11,186 bases of DNA, from assembly GCA_046728155.1 (NCBI GenBank), contig JBKPDY010000094.1, positions 1-11,186 of the forward strand, written 5' to 3'. Shown here piece after piece: positions 1 through 7,114 of this stretch. The notes beneath the pieces were generated by a model. The model ran no database searches. It saw nothing but the letters and a program-made list of their open reading frames with translations, and was not told the DNA's origin. Both the position numbers and the translations under genes were made by a program. The DNA is from CAWDLX01 sp046728155 (GTDB lineage Bacteria > Actinomycetota > Actinomycetes > Mycobacteriales > Micromonosporaceae). Numbering within the stretch: the first letter of the stretch is position 1; the number at the start of each line of letters is the position of its first letter.

Positions 1-141
1 GTCGACGTGGACAAGTTGACGGCGACCAGGGTCAGCGGAGCGGCGCTGTACACGGGTACGCTGGCCATGTTCGCTGCCGCCGGGTTCACCGAGATCGGCC
101 GGACATTTCCGAGCCGACCTGTCATGCGTCTGCAGTTCTGA
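1..141 (+). CDS. GNAT-family N-acetyltransferase, C-terminal 46 codons (5' end outside window)
   Basis: Open from the first base in frame 1 to TGA at 139-141. The visible end contains ALYTGTLAMFAAAGFTEIGR followed by RPVMRLQF. A Y-x-G-x-x-x-M-F-x-x-x-GF segment followed by a basic stretch and a short hydrophobic strand is the usual C-terminus of GNAT acetyltransferases, where the GF turn closes the acetyl-CoA fold. The acetyl-CoA-binding R/Q-x-x-G-x-G/A motif would lie upstream and is not visible. The substrate cannot be inferred. It is followed at once by an unrelated kinase-like remnant. Only the cut at the window edge makes it incomplete as far as can be seen. Confidence 0.6.
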   Translation, partial: VDVDKLTATRVSGAALYTGTLAMFAAAGFTEIGRTFPSRPVMRLQF

Positions 142-168
142 CCCGGATCCACAGATCGCGACACCTAG

Positions 169-530
169 ATAGTCCTGGTCCACGGCGACTACCAGCACGT
201 CAACGTGCTGTGGTCTGACCGTCGACTCAGCGGCGTCGTGGACTGGCCGAACGCGGCCACCGGCAACCGGGGCAGCGACGTCGGCCACTGCAGCTCAACT
301 TAGCGGTGTTGTTCGACACCGAGACAGCTGGGGACTATCTGATGATGTACGAGCGTGCTGCAGGCGTCCGGGTGGACCGGCGAGCCGACCTGCGAGCGTT
401 GCTTTGCTTTGACCTCGGGTGGCAGCGCTTCATCCCGCGCCAGATCGCCGGGCCGGCTCCGCTCGACCTGGCCGGGATGCCTGGTCGAGTTGCGGCCGCG
501 GTCCGCGGCGCCCTGGACAGGATCCGCTAG
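169..530 (+). pseudogene. Decayed aminoglycoside phosphotransferase-like (APH/choline kinase fold) gene, C-terminal half only
   Basis: In frame 1, after a stop at 166-168, the DNA reads IVLVHGDYQHVNVLW. This is the APH catalytic loop H-x-D-x-x-x-x-N (codons 181-204). GVVDW follows at 232-246, in the place of the metal-binding D, then a DVGHC segment (277-291). The frame then hits TAG at 301-303. The homology resumes in frame 3 as LNLAVLFDTETAGDY and runs to TAG at 528-530, so one base is missing near 292-293. The N-terminal ATP-binding lobe is absent: only 27 bases separate the GNAT stop from the start of this open stretch. A GTG at 306 opens a 74-codon ORF that carries no catalytic residues. 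I read the whole as a dead remnant, not a working resistance gene. Family assignment rests on the two motifs and their spacing. Confidence 0.65.
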
Positions 531-715
531 TCAGCCCGTGGCGACGACCGGCTGGCGAGCCGTGGAACTTCCCGGTGGACCGGTGGGGCAACCGACTGAA
601 GGGGCGATGAGACCCACCCATGGGTGACCGCTCATCGGCAGAATCGGGCGGTGCCACCGCCAGTGAGCCCGCGCGCACAGCGGCAGAAGCGGATACCCGC
701 CGTGCCAGGCGTTCC
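531..715. other. Non-coding gap with a 12-bp palindrome and a short hairpin
   Basis: No convincing coding frame. It contains the perfect palindrome CACCCATGGGTG at 615-626 and a small hairpin, GGCGGT-GCC-ACCGCC, at 647-661. The hairpin lies 55 bp beyond the stop of the minus-strand SnoaL-like gene. It lacks a T-tract on either side, so it is at best a weak candidate terminator. Confidence 0.3.
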
Positions 716-1120
716 TCATGAATGAGCTTGTTGGAGCGCCATCGTGTTCTGATACTCGCGCCAGCCTCCGATCTTGCCGTCCCGGGCGGTCAACACTGCG
801 ATGAAGGTAGCTGTGCCCCGCTGGTTGGTCTTGGTGGAGGTACCGGTCAGCTCGTACTCCACCACGATAGTGGCCGGGTCCGTGGTGTCGTGGATGGCGA
901 GGGTACGGCAAGCGTCGATGTGAATTGGGAATGCGGCCCGCTGGGGATTGGCGTGGTCCAGCCACTCCTGCTTGCCTTCGAATCGGTTCGGACGGCCGGG
1001 TGGGGCGAACGGTACCTCGACCACCACGTCGTCGGCGAGAAGCTCGCCGGTCAGCGGGCCGGACTGGCTGAACCATTGCAGCTGCATCTGCTCGAACAGG
1101 TCGCGCGGCGTTAGGTGCAC
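716..1120 (-). CDS. SnoaL-like / NTF2-fold protein (PhzA/PhzB-like)
   Basis: Predicted 134-residue single-domain protein. I place the start at the GTG read from 1120-1118 because GGGAGG (1130-1135) lies 9 nt upstream. The open frame continues further, antisense to the TetR gene, but that part has no protein character. The sequence begins with a helical segment (LTPRDLFEQMQLQWF), then LLADDVVVEVPFAPPGRPNRFEGKQ. It ends in alternating strands, VVEYELTGTSTKTNQRG, FIAVLTARDGKI and WREYQNTMA. This order, with the terminal D-G-K-I-x-x-W-R-E-Y, is typical of the SnoaL/NTF2 cone fold, especially the PhzA/PhzB-like branch. Members bind or isomerise small hydrophobic molecules, or have no known activity. 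The divergent TetR gene and shared operators suggest that this is the regulated target, perhaps handling the TetR ligand. No signal peptide; probably cytosolic. Confidence 0.75.
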   Translation of the reverse strand: MHLTPRDLFEQMQLQWFSQSGPLTGELLADDVVVEVPFAPPGRPNRFEGKQEWLDHANPQRAAFPIHIDACRTLAIHDTTDPATIVVEYELTGTSTKTNQRGTATFIAVLTARDGKIGGWREYQNTMALQQAHS

Positions 1121-1129
1121 GGCGGTGAT

Positions 1130-1135
1130 CCTCCC
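1130..1135 (-). promoter_or_regulatory. Ribosome binding site fixing the SnoaL-like gene start
   Basis: Reads GGGAGG on the minus strand, 9 nt from the GTG at 1120. It favours this start over any longer reading of the same frame. Confidence 0.7.
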
Positions 1136-1140
1136 TAAGA

Positions 1141-1154
1141 TGAGTGACGACTCA
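1141..1154. promoter_or_regulatory. Palindromic operator 1, probable TetR binding site
   Basis: TGAGTGACGACTCA has perfect 5-bp arms (TGAGT/ACTCA) around 4 bp. It lies 20 bp upstream of the SnoaL-like start, in the position of that gene's promoter. It pairs with a near-identical site at 1169-1182. Together the extended elements (1137-1155 and 1168-1186) form a 19-bp inverted repeat with 17 matching positions. The geometry is typical of TetR-family operators; binding by the adjacent regulator is inferred. Confidence 0.7.
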
Positions 1155-1168
1155 CGAAGACACGATAG

Positions 1169-1182
1169 TGAGTGGTGACTCA
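1169..1182. promoter_or_regulatory. Palindromic operator 2, probable TetR binding site
   Basis: TGAGTGGTGACTCA has the same TGAGT/ACTCA arms as operator 1, with centres 28 bp apart (nearly three helical turns). It ends 2 bp before the possible TTG start of the TetR gene, and 17 bp before the GTG start I prefer. A bound repressor would cover the TetR gene's own translation or transcription start, implying autoregulation. Inferred from position and symmetry. Confidence 0.7.
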
Positions 1183-1199
1183 TCTTGTCTAGCGGCCCC

Positions 1200-1817
1200 G
1201 TGCGACCCATACGCGCAGACGCGCAGCGAAACCGCGAGCGCATCCTGCAAGCGGCGGAAGCGGTGTTCGCCGAAAAGGGGCCGCAGGCGTCCACGGAGGC
1301 GGTGGCGCAGCGGGCGGGTGTGGCGATCGGAACCGTGTTCCGACATTTTCCGACCAAGGCGGAGCTGTTGCGGGCACTGATGAAGCGGCTGTTGCGACAG
1401 CTCACCAACGACGCCGGCACTCTGGTCGAGCGTGGAGATCCGAACTCGGCGCTGTTGGAGTTCTTCGCGCATCTGGTGGAGCGGACGACGGCCAATCGCA
1501 GTCTCGTCGCTCTGCTTGCCTCGGAAGGGATCGAGGCGCCGATCGGTGGTGCGTTGGAGTCGCTCACCGACGTCATGCAGCAGCTGCTGCAGCGAGGGCA
1601 GCGCGCCGGGGCGATCCGTACGGAGATCGGTGTTGATGAGGTGATGGCGCTGCTGGTCAGCGCATGTCAGGGTGCCCTGCACGGCCGTTGGAGTCCCGAG
1701 TTGCGCCAGCGAACCCTCGCCATCATGTTTATCGGGCTCACGATGCCGGCGCCCGAGTCGGCTCGAGCCTCGACGACCGGTCCATCGCCTGGCGGCCGGT
1801 CCCGGCGAGCCCGATAG
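1200..1817 (+). CDS. TetR/AcrR-family transcriptional regulator
   Basis: About 205 residues from the GTG at 1200. A TTG at 1185 in the same frame would add five residues and abut operator 2; neither start has a strong Shine-Dalgarno. The N-terminal helix-turn-helix is clear: RADAQRNRERILQAAEAVF, then ASTEAVAQRAGVAIGTVFRH and FPTKAELLRAL. This is the standard TetR pattern, with the recognition helix around GTVFRHF. The C-terminal part (TNDAGTLVERGDPNSALLEF onward) is the helical ligand-binding and dimerisation domain, with an ERGQ-like R-A-G-A-I-R element before the last helices. The last ~25 residues are R/S/P/G-rich and probably disordered. It most likely represses itself and the divergent SnoaL-like gene. 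The ligand is unknown. Confidence 0.9.
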   Translation: MRPIRADAQRNRERILQAAEAVFAEKGPQASTEAVAQRAGVAIGTVFRHFPTKAELLRALMKRLLRQLTNDAGTLVERGDPNSALLEFFAHLVERTTANRSLVALLASEGIEAPIGGALESLTDVMQQLLQRGQRAGAIRTEIGVDEVMALLVSACQGALHGRWSPELRQRTLAIMFIGLTMPAPESARASTTGPSPGGRSRRAR

Positions 1818-1887
1818 ACATCTGCTCGATCGACGCACTGATCTCGGCATGAGCGGACGTTTCGACGGGTGCTCAAAGACGAGGCAG

Positions 1888-2273
1888 TCAGAAGTTGTAG
1901 GTGCGGACTCCGCCGCACTGTGGCCGGTCCTTCGCTTCGGCCCACGCGCTGCCGAGTGTGATGGCGGTGTGCGGGTCTCCCCGCCTCCAGATGTGGGTGG
2001 TCACGATGCCAGTCGGCGGCGATGCGTCGTCGTCGGCCCAGACGCTGGCGAAGCTGGGCGCGGCGTTGGGGAGCCGGACGGCGTAGGTGCCAGCGGGGGG
2101 ACTGTGAGCGGTGCGACGACGGCGGAGACGGCCAGCGGCATAACCGGGAACTGTGGCACGGAGCCGAGTTTGACGAGCATGTACCAGAGAGCATCCGGGG
2201 CGTGGTCTTCGCTGTCGGTGTCAGCGTCCTCCGGGTCACCGGAGGTGGCGTGCGGGCCGTGAGAATGACACGG
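1888..2273 (-). pseudogene. Frameshifted 3' part of an unrecognised gene
   Basis: Two consecutive minus-strand frames with strong GC-rich third positions read as one protein. The upstream part, after a TAA at 2276-2274, contains DADTDSEDHAPDALWYMLVK and LGSVPQFPVMPLAVSAVVAP, ending LTVPP. The downstream part reads AGTYAVRLPNAAPSFASVWA, DDDASPPTGIVTTHIWRRGD, PHTAITLGSAWAEAK and ends CGGVRTYNF-stop at 1888. They join at a run of six G (2095-2100 on the plus strand); one extra base there would restore a single frame through VPP-AGTY. No start codon is visible for the upstream part, so the N-terminus is lost or belonged to DNA now deleted next to the DUF222 fragment. I do not recognise the family. 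The single-base homopolymer change could be a true mutation or a sequencing error. Confidence 0.5.
2095..2100. other. Homopolymer G6 at the frame break
   Basis: Run of six G on the plus strand (six C in the coding sense). Coding character switches frame exactly here, and a seventh base would make the reading frame continuous. Confidence 0.5.
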
Positions 2274-2823
2274 TTATGTCTTGACAGCAACCAGGCTTGG
2301 CCTTGTGCACGTGGTAGCGCAACCGGTCCCGCAGCACCGCGCAGATCCAGCCGGCCGCCGGCTCGATCAGCCTCGCCACGATCCTGGTGGCGATCTCATC
2401 GGCCACATCGTCGAGGACCTCGTGAAAGACCCGGGCCCGGAAGATGTCGATCTCCCCGGCCAGCAGGGCCCGGTACACCGCCGGCAACCGGTTGATCAGG
2501 TCGGTGGCCAACGCCAGCTGGGCCTTGGCCGCCGGCAGTGACCAGGTCAACCCCCAGGCGATCTGATCGAGCGAGTACTCATCCGCGCCGGCCATGCGGA
2601 AGAACACCCTGGGCGGGGTGTGCAAGTCGGTGCGGCTGACCTCGACCAGGTCGGCCAGCAACTGGGCCTGCTCGTGGGCGATGAGGCGAGCCCGGGCCTG
2701 GGCCAGGGTGATCGCATCCGACCCGCCCAGCCGGGACCGGTCCACCGATGCCAACGTCACCGCCAGCTCGGGTCCGGGCGGCATCTTCTCCAACCCCGCC
2801 GGCAGCTCATCGACCATGGTCAC
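2236..2823 (-). pseudogene. DUF222 / HNH-endonuclease-type gene, truncated, N-terminal part only
   Basis: 195 codons from GTG at 2823 (or ATG at 2817); no good Shine-Dalgarno is seen. Residues ~17-175 look like the DUF222 domain found N-terminal to HNH nucleases in actinobacteria: AVTLASVDRSRLGGSDAITL, QARARLIAHEQAQLLADLVE, then RLPAVYRALLAGEIDIFRAR and ARLIEPAAGWICAVLRDRLR. Full-length members usually run to 400 residues or more and end in an HNH motif. Here family-like sequence stops after RLRYHVHKAKPG, and about 18 unrelated residues lead to TGA at 2236. The next frame downstream belongs to a different, also broken gene, so a deletion or insertion junction lies near 2275-2295. Without the HNH part it cannot be an active nuclease. 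Such genes are often multicopy and recombinogenic in this phylum. Confidence 0.7.
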
Positions 2824-2942
2824 ACTCTAGTACAGCCGTACGAAGCGGGCGCAAGAGAATCTCATTATGTGACAACGATCATGCGATTCCCCACGATAAG
2901 CTAACTCAGCGCCGTACCACAGTGGACGATCGATGCACACCC

Positions 2943-2947
2943 GGAGG
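2943..2947 (+). promoter_or_regulatory. Ribosome binding site of the CapA-family gene
   Basis: GGAGG, 9 nt before ATG 2957. It selects this start over the ATG at 2933, which lies eight codons upstream in the same frame and has no such site. Confidence 0.75.
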
Positions 2948-2956
2948 TGGACTCCG

Positions 2957-4063
2957 ATGCCAAATGACCTCGTCACGCTGTTCCTGTGCGGGGATGTCAT
3001 GACCGGCCGCGGGGTGGACCAGATCCTGCCGCATCCGGGGAGCCCCCGCCTATGGGAGTCCCGTGTCCGCGATGCGCGCGTGTACGTGCAGCTCGCCGAG
3101 TCGGTCAACGGGCCGATTCCGTCCCCCGTGGACTACTCGTGGCCGTGGGGGGACGCGTTGGGCGTACTGGACGACCTCGCACCAGACGTACGGGTGCTGA
3201 ATCTGGAGACCAGCATTTCCCGAAGCGACGATGCCGCTGACGGCAAGGCTGTGCACTACCGGATGAGCCCGGAGAACATCGACTGCCTGACCGTGGCCCG
3301 GCCGGATGTCTGCGCCCTGGCCAACAACCACGTACTCGACTTCGGTTACCGAGGTCTGGCGGAAACACAGCAGGCGCTCGCCTCAGCCGGCATCTCCGCG
3401 GTCGGCGCGGGACGGGATCTCGACGGGGCAACGCGGCCGGCAGTTCTGGAATCCGGGCGCGTCATCGTCTACTCACTCGGAGCGCGATCCAGTGGCATTC
3501 CCGAGCACTGGGCCGCGACACCGCAGCGGGCCGGCATTAACCTCCTTCCGCACGAATCCGGTGCCTACGCCACCCGGCTCGCCCACTCCATGGTCAATGC
3601 AAAGAGCCCCGGCGACATTCTCGTCGCGTCTGTCCACTGGGGATCGAACTGGGGCTACTCAGTCCCGCGCAGCCAGGTCGAGGTCGCGCACCGGCTCATC
3701 GACGGCGGTGTCGACGTCGTTCATGGACACTCCTCACACCATGTCCGCCCGATCGAGGTGTACCAGGGCAAGCTCATCCTCTACGGCTGCGGTGACTTCA
3801 TCGACGACTACGAGGGCATCAGCGGCTACGAGGAGTTCCGTGACGATCTACGCCTGATGTACTTCGTCACGATCGAGCGCGGCACCGGCACGTTGGTCGG
3901 GCTTCGCGTGGCGCCGATGCAAGCACGGCAGATGCGACTCAATTACGCCACGCGTAACGATACTCACCTGCTGCTCACGATCCTCAACGACATCAGCCGC
4001 GGCTACGGGTCGCGCTTCGACCACTCCGCCGACGACATGCTCGACCTTGTCATGACGACATGA
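2957..4063 (+). CDS. CapA-family (PGA_cap) metallophosphatase-like protein
   Basis: 368 residues. Motifs of the CapA/PGA_cap calcineurin-like fold appear in order: CGDVMTGRG (residues 11-19), LNLET (81-85), ANNH (122-125), HWGSN (227-231), HGHSSHH (256-262) and YGCGDF (276-281). The D, N and H residues in these blocks are the expected metal ligands of this superfamily. Founding members (CapA/PgsA) act in poly-gamma-glutamate capsule export or synthesis and are membrane-anchored. This one starts directly with a strand (DLVTLFLCGDVM), with no signal peptide or transmembrane segment, so a cytosolic phosphoesterase role is more likely than capsule export. No capB/C/D-type neighbours are present. 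Its stop at 4061-4063 lies inside the 3' end of the convergent thioredoxin gene (14-nt overlap). The substrate is unknown. Confidence 0.85.
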   Translation: MPNDLVTLFLCGDVMTGRGVDQILPHPGSPRLWESRVRDARVYVQLAESVNGPIPSPVDYSWPWGDALGVLDDLAPDVRVLNLETSISRSDDAADGKAVHYRMSPENIDCLTVARPDVCALANNHVLDFGYRGLAETQQALASAGISAVGAGRDLDGATRPAVLESGRVIVYSLGARSSGIPEHWAATPQRAGINLLPHESGAYATRLAHSMVNAKSPGDILVASVHWGSNWGYSVPRSQVEVAHRLIDGGVDVVHGHSSHHVRPIEVYQGKLILYGCGDFIDDYEGISGYEEFRDDLRLMYFVTIERGTGTLVGLRVAPMQARQMRLNYATRNDTHLLLTILNDISRGYGSRFDHSADDMLDLVMTT

Positions 4064-4484
4064 CGCCCTCGATCCATCTCCGCATCGCGTCGGGCCCGAT
4101 GGCACCGACCTGTTTCGCACGTTCCTTGCCGCCGTCGAGGATCAGCAGCATCGGAATGGACCTGGCGCCCAAGCGCTCAGCCACAACGGGTGCCGTGTCC
4201 ACATTGACCTTGACCACCTTGAGCGAGCCGGCGAACGTGTTCGCCGCGCGTTCGACGCCCGGCTCCACGATCCGGCAGGGTTGACACCAGGGCGCCCATA
4301 GGTCGAGCAGTACCGGCAACGTTGAGTTGACGACGACCGCCTCGAAGTCGTCGTCACCGGCCTCGGTCACCCACGGCAACGAATTGTGGCAGCGACCGCA
4401 TCGGGGCACGCCGCTCGCCGCGGCCGGCACCCGGTTGCGGGCACCGCAGTTTTGACAGGTGACGGTGTCAACGCTCGTCCTCAC
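4050..4484 (-). CDS. trxC: Zinc-ribbon thioredoxin (TrxC/thioredoxin-2 type), last gene of the chaperone operon
   Basis: 144 residues from a GTG whose last two bases begin the clpB stop (GTGA overlap, 4481-4484), so translation is probably coupled to clpB. The N-terminus has two CxxC knuckles (C10-C13 and C29-C32), the zinc-binding module of thioredoxin-2 proteins. The thioredoxin fold follows: LPVLLDLWAPWCQPCR with redox cysteines C67 and C70, VVKVNVDTAP, and the cis-proline in SIPMLLIL (P111). The active site is CQPC, not the common CGPC; the residue between the cysteines tunes redox potential, so its activity may differ from standard thioredoxin. In E. coli the zinc-ribbon type is a cytosolic disulfide reductase induced by oxidative stress. 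Its place behind clpB suggests redox support for protein recovery. The gene ends 14 nt inside the convergent CapA-family gene. Confidence 0.88.
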   Translation of the reverse strand: MRTSVDTVTCQNCGARNRVPAAASGVPRCGRCHNSLPWVTEAGDDDFEAVVVNSTLPVLLDLWAPWCQPCRIVEPGVERAANTFAGSLKVVKVNVDTAPVVAERLGARSIPMLLILDGGKERAKQVGAIGPDAMRRWIEGVMSS

Positions 4485-7114
4485 GAGGCCGCCACATGCT
4501 CGCGTGCGGGCGCGAATCCGACGCTCAGCTCGCCGTCGCGCACCTCGACCCGGACCACGGCTCCCTCGGGAAGCTCCCCAGAGAGCATGGCGCGGCCGAT
4601 CCTGGTCTCCAGTTCGTGTGCGAGGTAGCGCCTCAGCGGGCGGGCTCCGTACACCGGGTCGTAGCCATGCTCGGCGATCAGCCGGCGCGCGTCTTCGGTG
4701 AGTTCGAGCGTCGTACCACGCTCGGCCAACCGGCGCCGTAGGTCCTCGACCTGCAGATCGACGATCTCTTCGATCTGGGGCAGAGTCAAGCGGCGGAACA
4801 GAACGATGTCGTCGACCCGGTTGAGGAACTCGGGCCGGAAATGTGCCCGCAGCTCCGCCATGACCTGTTCCCGGGCCTCCGGGTCGATCTCGCCTTCGGT
4901 ACTGGCACCCGAGACAAGGTATTCGGCGCCGATGTTGGACGTCATGATGATCACGGTGTTGCGGAAGTCGACGGTCCGGCCTTGCGCGTCGGTGATGCGA
5001 CCGTCGTCGAGGATCTGCAACAGTGTGTTGAAGACGTCCGCGTGCGCCTTCTCGATCTCGTCGAAGAGGACGACCGAGTATGGCTTACGCCGTACGGCCT
5101 CGGTCAGCTGTCCGCCCTCCTCGTAGCCGACGTACCCGGGCGGAGCGCCGACCAGTCGGCTCACCGTATGCCGCTCCTGGTACTCGCTCATGTCCAGGCG
5201 AACGATGTTGTCCTCGGAGTCGAAGAGGGCGGCCGCCAGGGAGCGCGCAAGTTCGGTCTTCCCGACACCGGTCGGGCCGAGGAAGATGAACGAGCCGATC
5301 GGCCGGCGTGGGTCCTTGATACCCGAGCGTGCCCTGATGATCGCATCGGTGACCAGGCTGACCGCCTCGTCCTGGCCGATCACCCGTTGGTGCAGGATGT
5401 CGTCGAGCCGGAGCAGCTTCTGCCGTTCGCCCTCCGTGAGCCGGCTGATAGGGATGCCGGTCCACGCGGATACGATCTCGGCGATCTCGTCTTCGGTCAC
5501 CACCTCCCGGAGGAGTCGGCGTTGGCCGACCTTCTGCTCGAGCTGCTCCTCCTCGGCCCTCAGCCGTCGTTCCAGCTCGGCGAGCCGACCGTAGCGCAGC
5601 TCGGCCGCACGGTTGAGGTCGTAGGCCCGTTCTGCCTCATCGGCCTCGCGCCGCAATCGTTCCAGCTCGCTGCGCAGCTCCTGCACGCGGCGGATACCCT
5701 GCCGCTCGTGTTCCCACTGGGCCCGCTTCGCGTCCGCTTCGGCGCGCAGATCCGCGAGTTCCCGCCGCAGTTGGTCGAGGCGGGCGATGCTGGCGGCGTC
5801 GGTCTCCTTGGCGAGCGCAGCCTCTTCGATCTCCAGCCGCATCACCCGTCGGGTCAACTCATCCAGCTCGGCCGGCATCGAGTCGATTTCGGTGCGTAGT
5901 CGGGCACAGGCCTCGTCCACCAGGTCGATCGCCTTGTCCGGCAAGAACCTGTCGGTGATGTAGCGGTGGCTCAGGTGCGCGGCGGCCACCAGTGCCGCAT
6001 CCTGGATCTTGACTCCGTGGAAGACCTCCAACCGTTCGCGCAGGCCGCGCAGGATCGAGATGGTGTCCACCTCGGTCGGCTCATCGACCATGACCGGTTG
6101 GAAGCGCCGGGCCAGCGCGGCGTCCTTCTCGACGTACCGGCGGTACTCGTCGAGAGTGGTCGCCCCGATCATGTGCAGCTCCCCTCGGGCCAACATCGGC
6201 TTGAACATGTTGCCCGCGTCCACCGAGCCCTCGGCCGCGCCGGCCCCGACGACGGTGTGCAACTCGTCGACGAAGAGCAGGATCCGTCCTTCACCCGCCT
6301 TCACCTCGGTCAGGACAGCCTTGAGCCGCTCCTCGAATTCACCCCGGTACTTGGCTCCGGCGACGAGCGCCCCCATATCCAGCGCGAAGACCGTCTTGTC
6401 CTTGAGGCCCTCAGGAATGTCGCCCTGGACGATCCGCTGGGCCAGACCCTCGACAATGGCCGTCTTGCCCACCCCCGGATCGCCGATGAGGACCGGATTG
6501 TTCTTCGACTTGCGGGACAGGATCTGTATGACGCGGCGGATCTCGGCGTCGCGGCCGATGACAGGGTCGAGCTTGCCCGTTCGGGCCTCGCTCACGAGAT
6601 CGCGCCCGTACTTCGCCAGAGCCTCGTACGCCACCTCGGGCATCGCCGACGTGACACGCTGGTTGCCCCGGACCCGCGTCAGGGCCGACAGGAACGCCTC
6701 CCGCGTGATGCCGTGCTCCTTGAGGAGCCGCCCGGCCGCGGTGGTCGAGCCCTCGTCGGCGAGGGCCAGCAACAGATGCTCGACCGAGACGTACTCGTCC
6801 TTGAGCCGGCCAGCCTCCCGCTCCGCCGCGTCCAGGACACGAGACAGGCGCTGCGTGACGAACACCTGGCCTGGTGCGGCGCCGGGGCCCGACACCTTTG
6901 GCCGGCGCGACAGTTGGGACTCGACGTCGGCGCGCAACGCGTCTGGATCCTGGCCGACCGCCACGACCAGACGCGGTACCAGCCCCTCGGACTGGTCGAG
7001 CAGAGCGAGAAGCAGGTGCTCACCGTCGACCTCCGTGTGCCCGAACCGAAGCGCCTTGGTCTGCGCATCGTGGAGTGCTTCCTGGGACTTCTGTGTCAAG
7101 CGGTTCATGTCCAT
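4481..7114 (-). CDS. clpB: ATP-dependent disaggregase ClpB (Hsp100)
   Basis: 877 residues, normal length for ClpB. Clp-N repeats occupy about 1-150. D1 AAA+ domain: pore loop AKYRGEF (254-260), Walker A GDPGVGKT (211-218), Walker B LLFVDE (279-284) and arginine fingers RR (336-337). A long charged coiled-coil middle domain spans about 410-530 and separates ClpB from ClpA/ClpC. D2: Walker A GPTGVGKT (613-620), pore loop GYVGYEEG (660-667), Walker B VVLFDE (681-686), TSN sensor 1 (725-727) and GARPLRR sensor 2 (823-829). No ClpP-binding loop is expected, and the middle domain argues for disaggregation together with DnaK. GGGAG lies 6 nt before ATG 7114. A second ATG two codons on (7108) would form an ATGA overlap with the cbpM stop. 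The gene overlaps cbpM by 10 nt and thioredoxin by 4 nt, so it belongs to the same operon. Confidence 0.97.
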   Translation of the reverse strand: MDMNRLTQKSQEALHDAQTKALRFGHTEVDGEHLLLALLDQSEGLVPRLVVAVGQDPDALRADVESQLSRRPKVSGPGAAPGQVFVTQRLSRVLDAAEREAGRLKDEYVSVEHLLLALADEGSTTAAGRLLKEHGITREAFLSALTRVRGNQRVTSAMPEVAYEALAKYGRDLVSEARTGKLDPVIGRDAEIRRVIQILSRKSKNNPVLIGDPGVGKTAIVEGLAQRIVQGDIPEGLKDKTVFALDMGALVAGAKYRGEFEERLKAVLTEVKAGEGRILLFVDELHTVVGAGAAEGSVDAGNMFKPMLARGELHMIGATTLDEYRRYVEKDAALARRFQPVMVDEPTEVDTISILRGLRERLEVFHGVKIQDAALVAAAHLSHRYITDRFLPDKAIDLVDEACARLRTEIDSMPAELDELTRRVMRLEIEEAALAKETDAASIARLDQLRRELADLRAEADAKRAQWEHERQGIRRVQELRSELERLRREADEAERAYDLNRAAELRYGRLAELERRLRAEEEQLEQKVGQRRLLREVVTEDEIAEIVSAWTGIPISRLTEGERQKLLRLDDILHQRVIGQDEAVSLVTDAIIRARSGIKDPRRPIGSFIFLGPTGVGKTELARSLAAALFDSEDNIVRLDMSEYQERHTVSRLVGAPPGYVGYEEGGQLTEAVRRKPYSVVLFDEIEKAHADVFNTLLQILDDGRITDAQGRTVDFRNTVIIMTSNIGAEYLVSGASTEGEIDPEAREQVMAELRAHFRPEFLNRVDDIVLFRRLTLPQIEEIVDLQVEDLRRRLAERGTTLELTEDARRLIAEHGYDPVYGARPLRRYLAHELETRIGRAMLSGELPEGAVVRVEVRDGELSVGFAPAREHVAAS

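Noticed and set aside
615..626. CACCCATGGGTG palindrome as an operator
   Set aside because: A single site with no partner, far from any start codon; 12-bp palindromes in GC-rich DNA can occur by chance.
1121..1576. N-terminal extension of the SnoaL-like frame to 1576
   Set aside because: This part lies antisense to the TetR gene, reads as Ser/Arg/Ala-rich noise, and the GTG at 1120 has a proper ribosome binding site.
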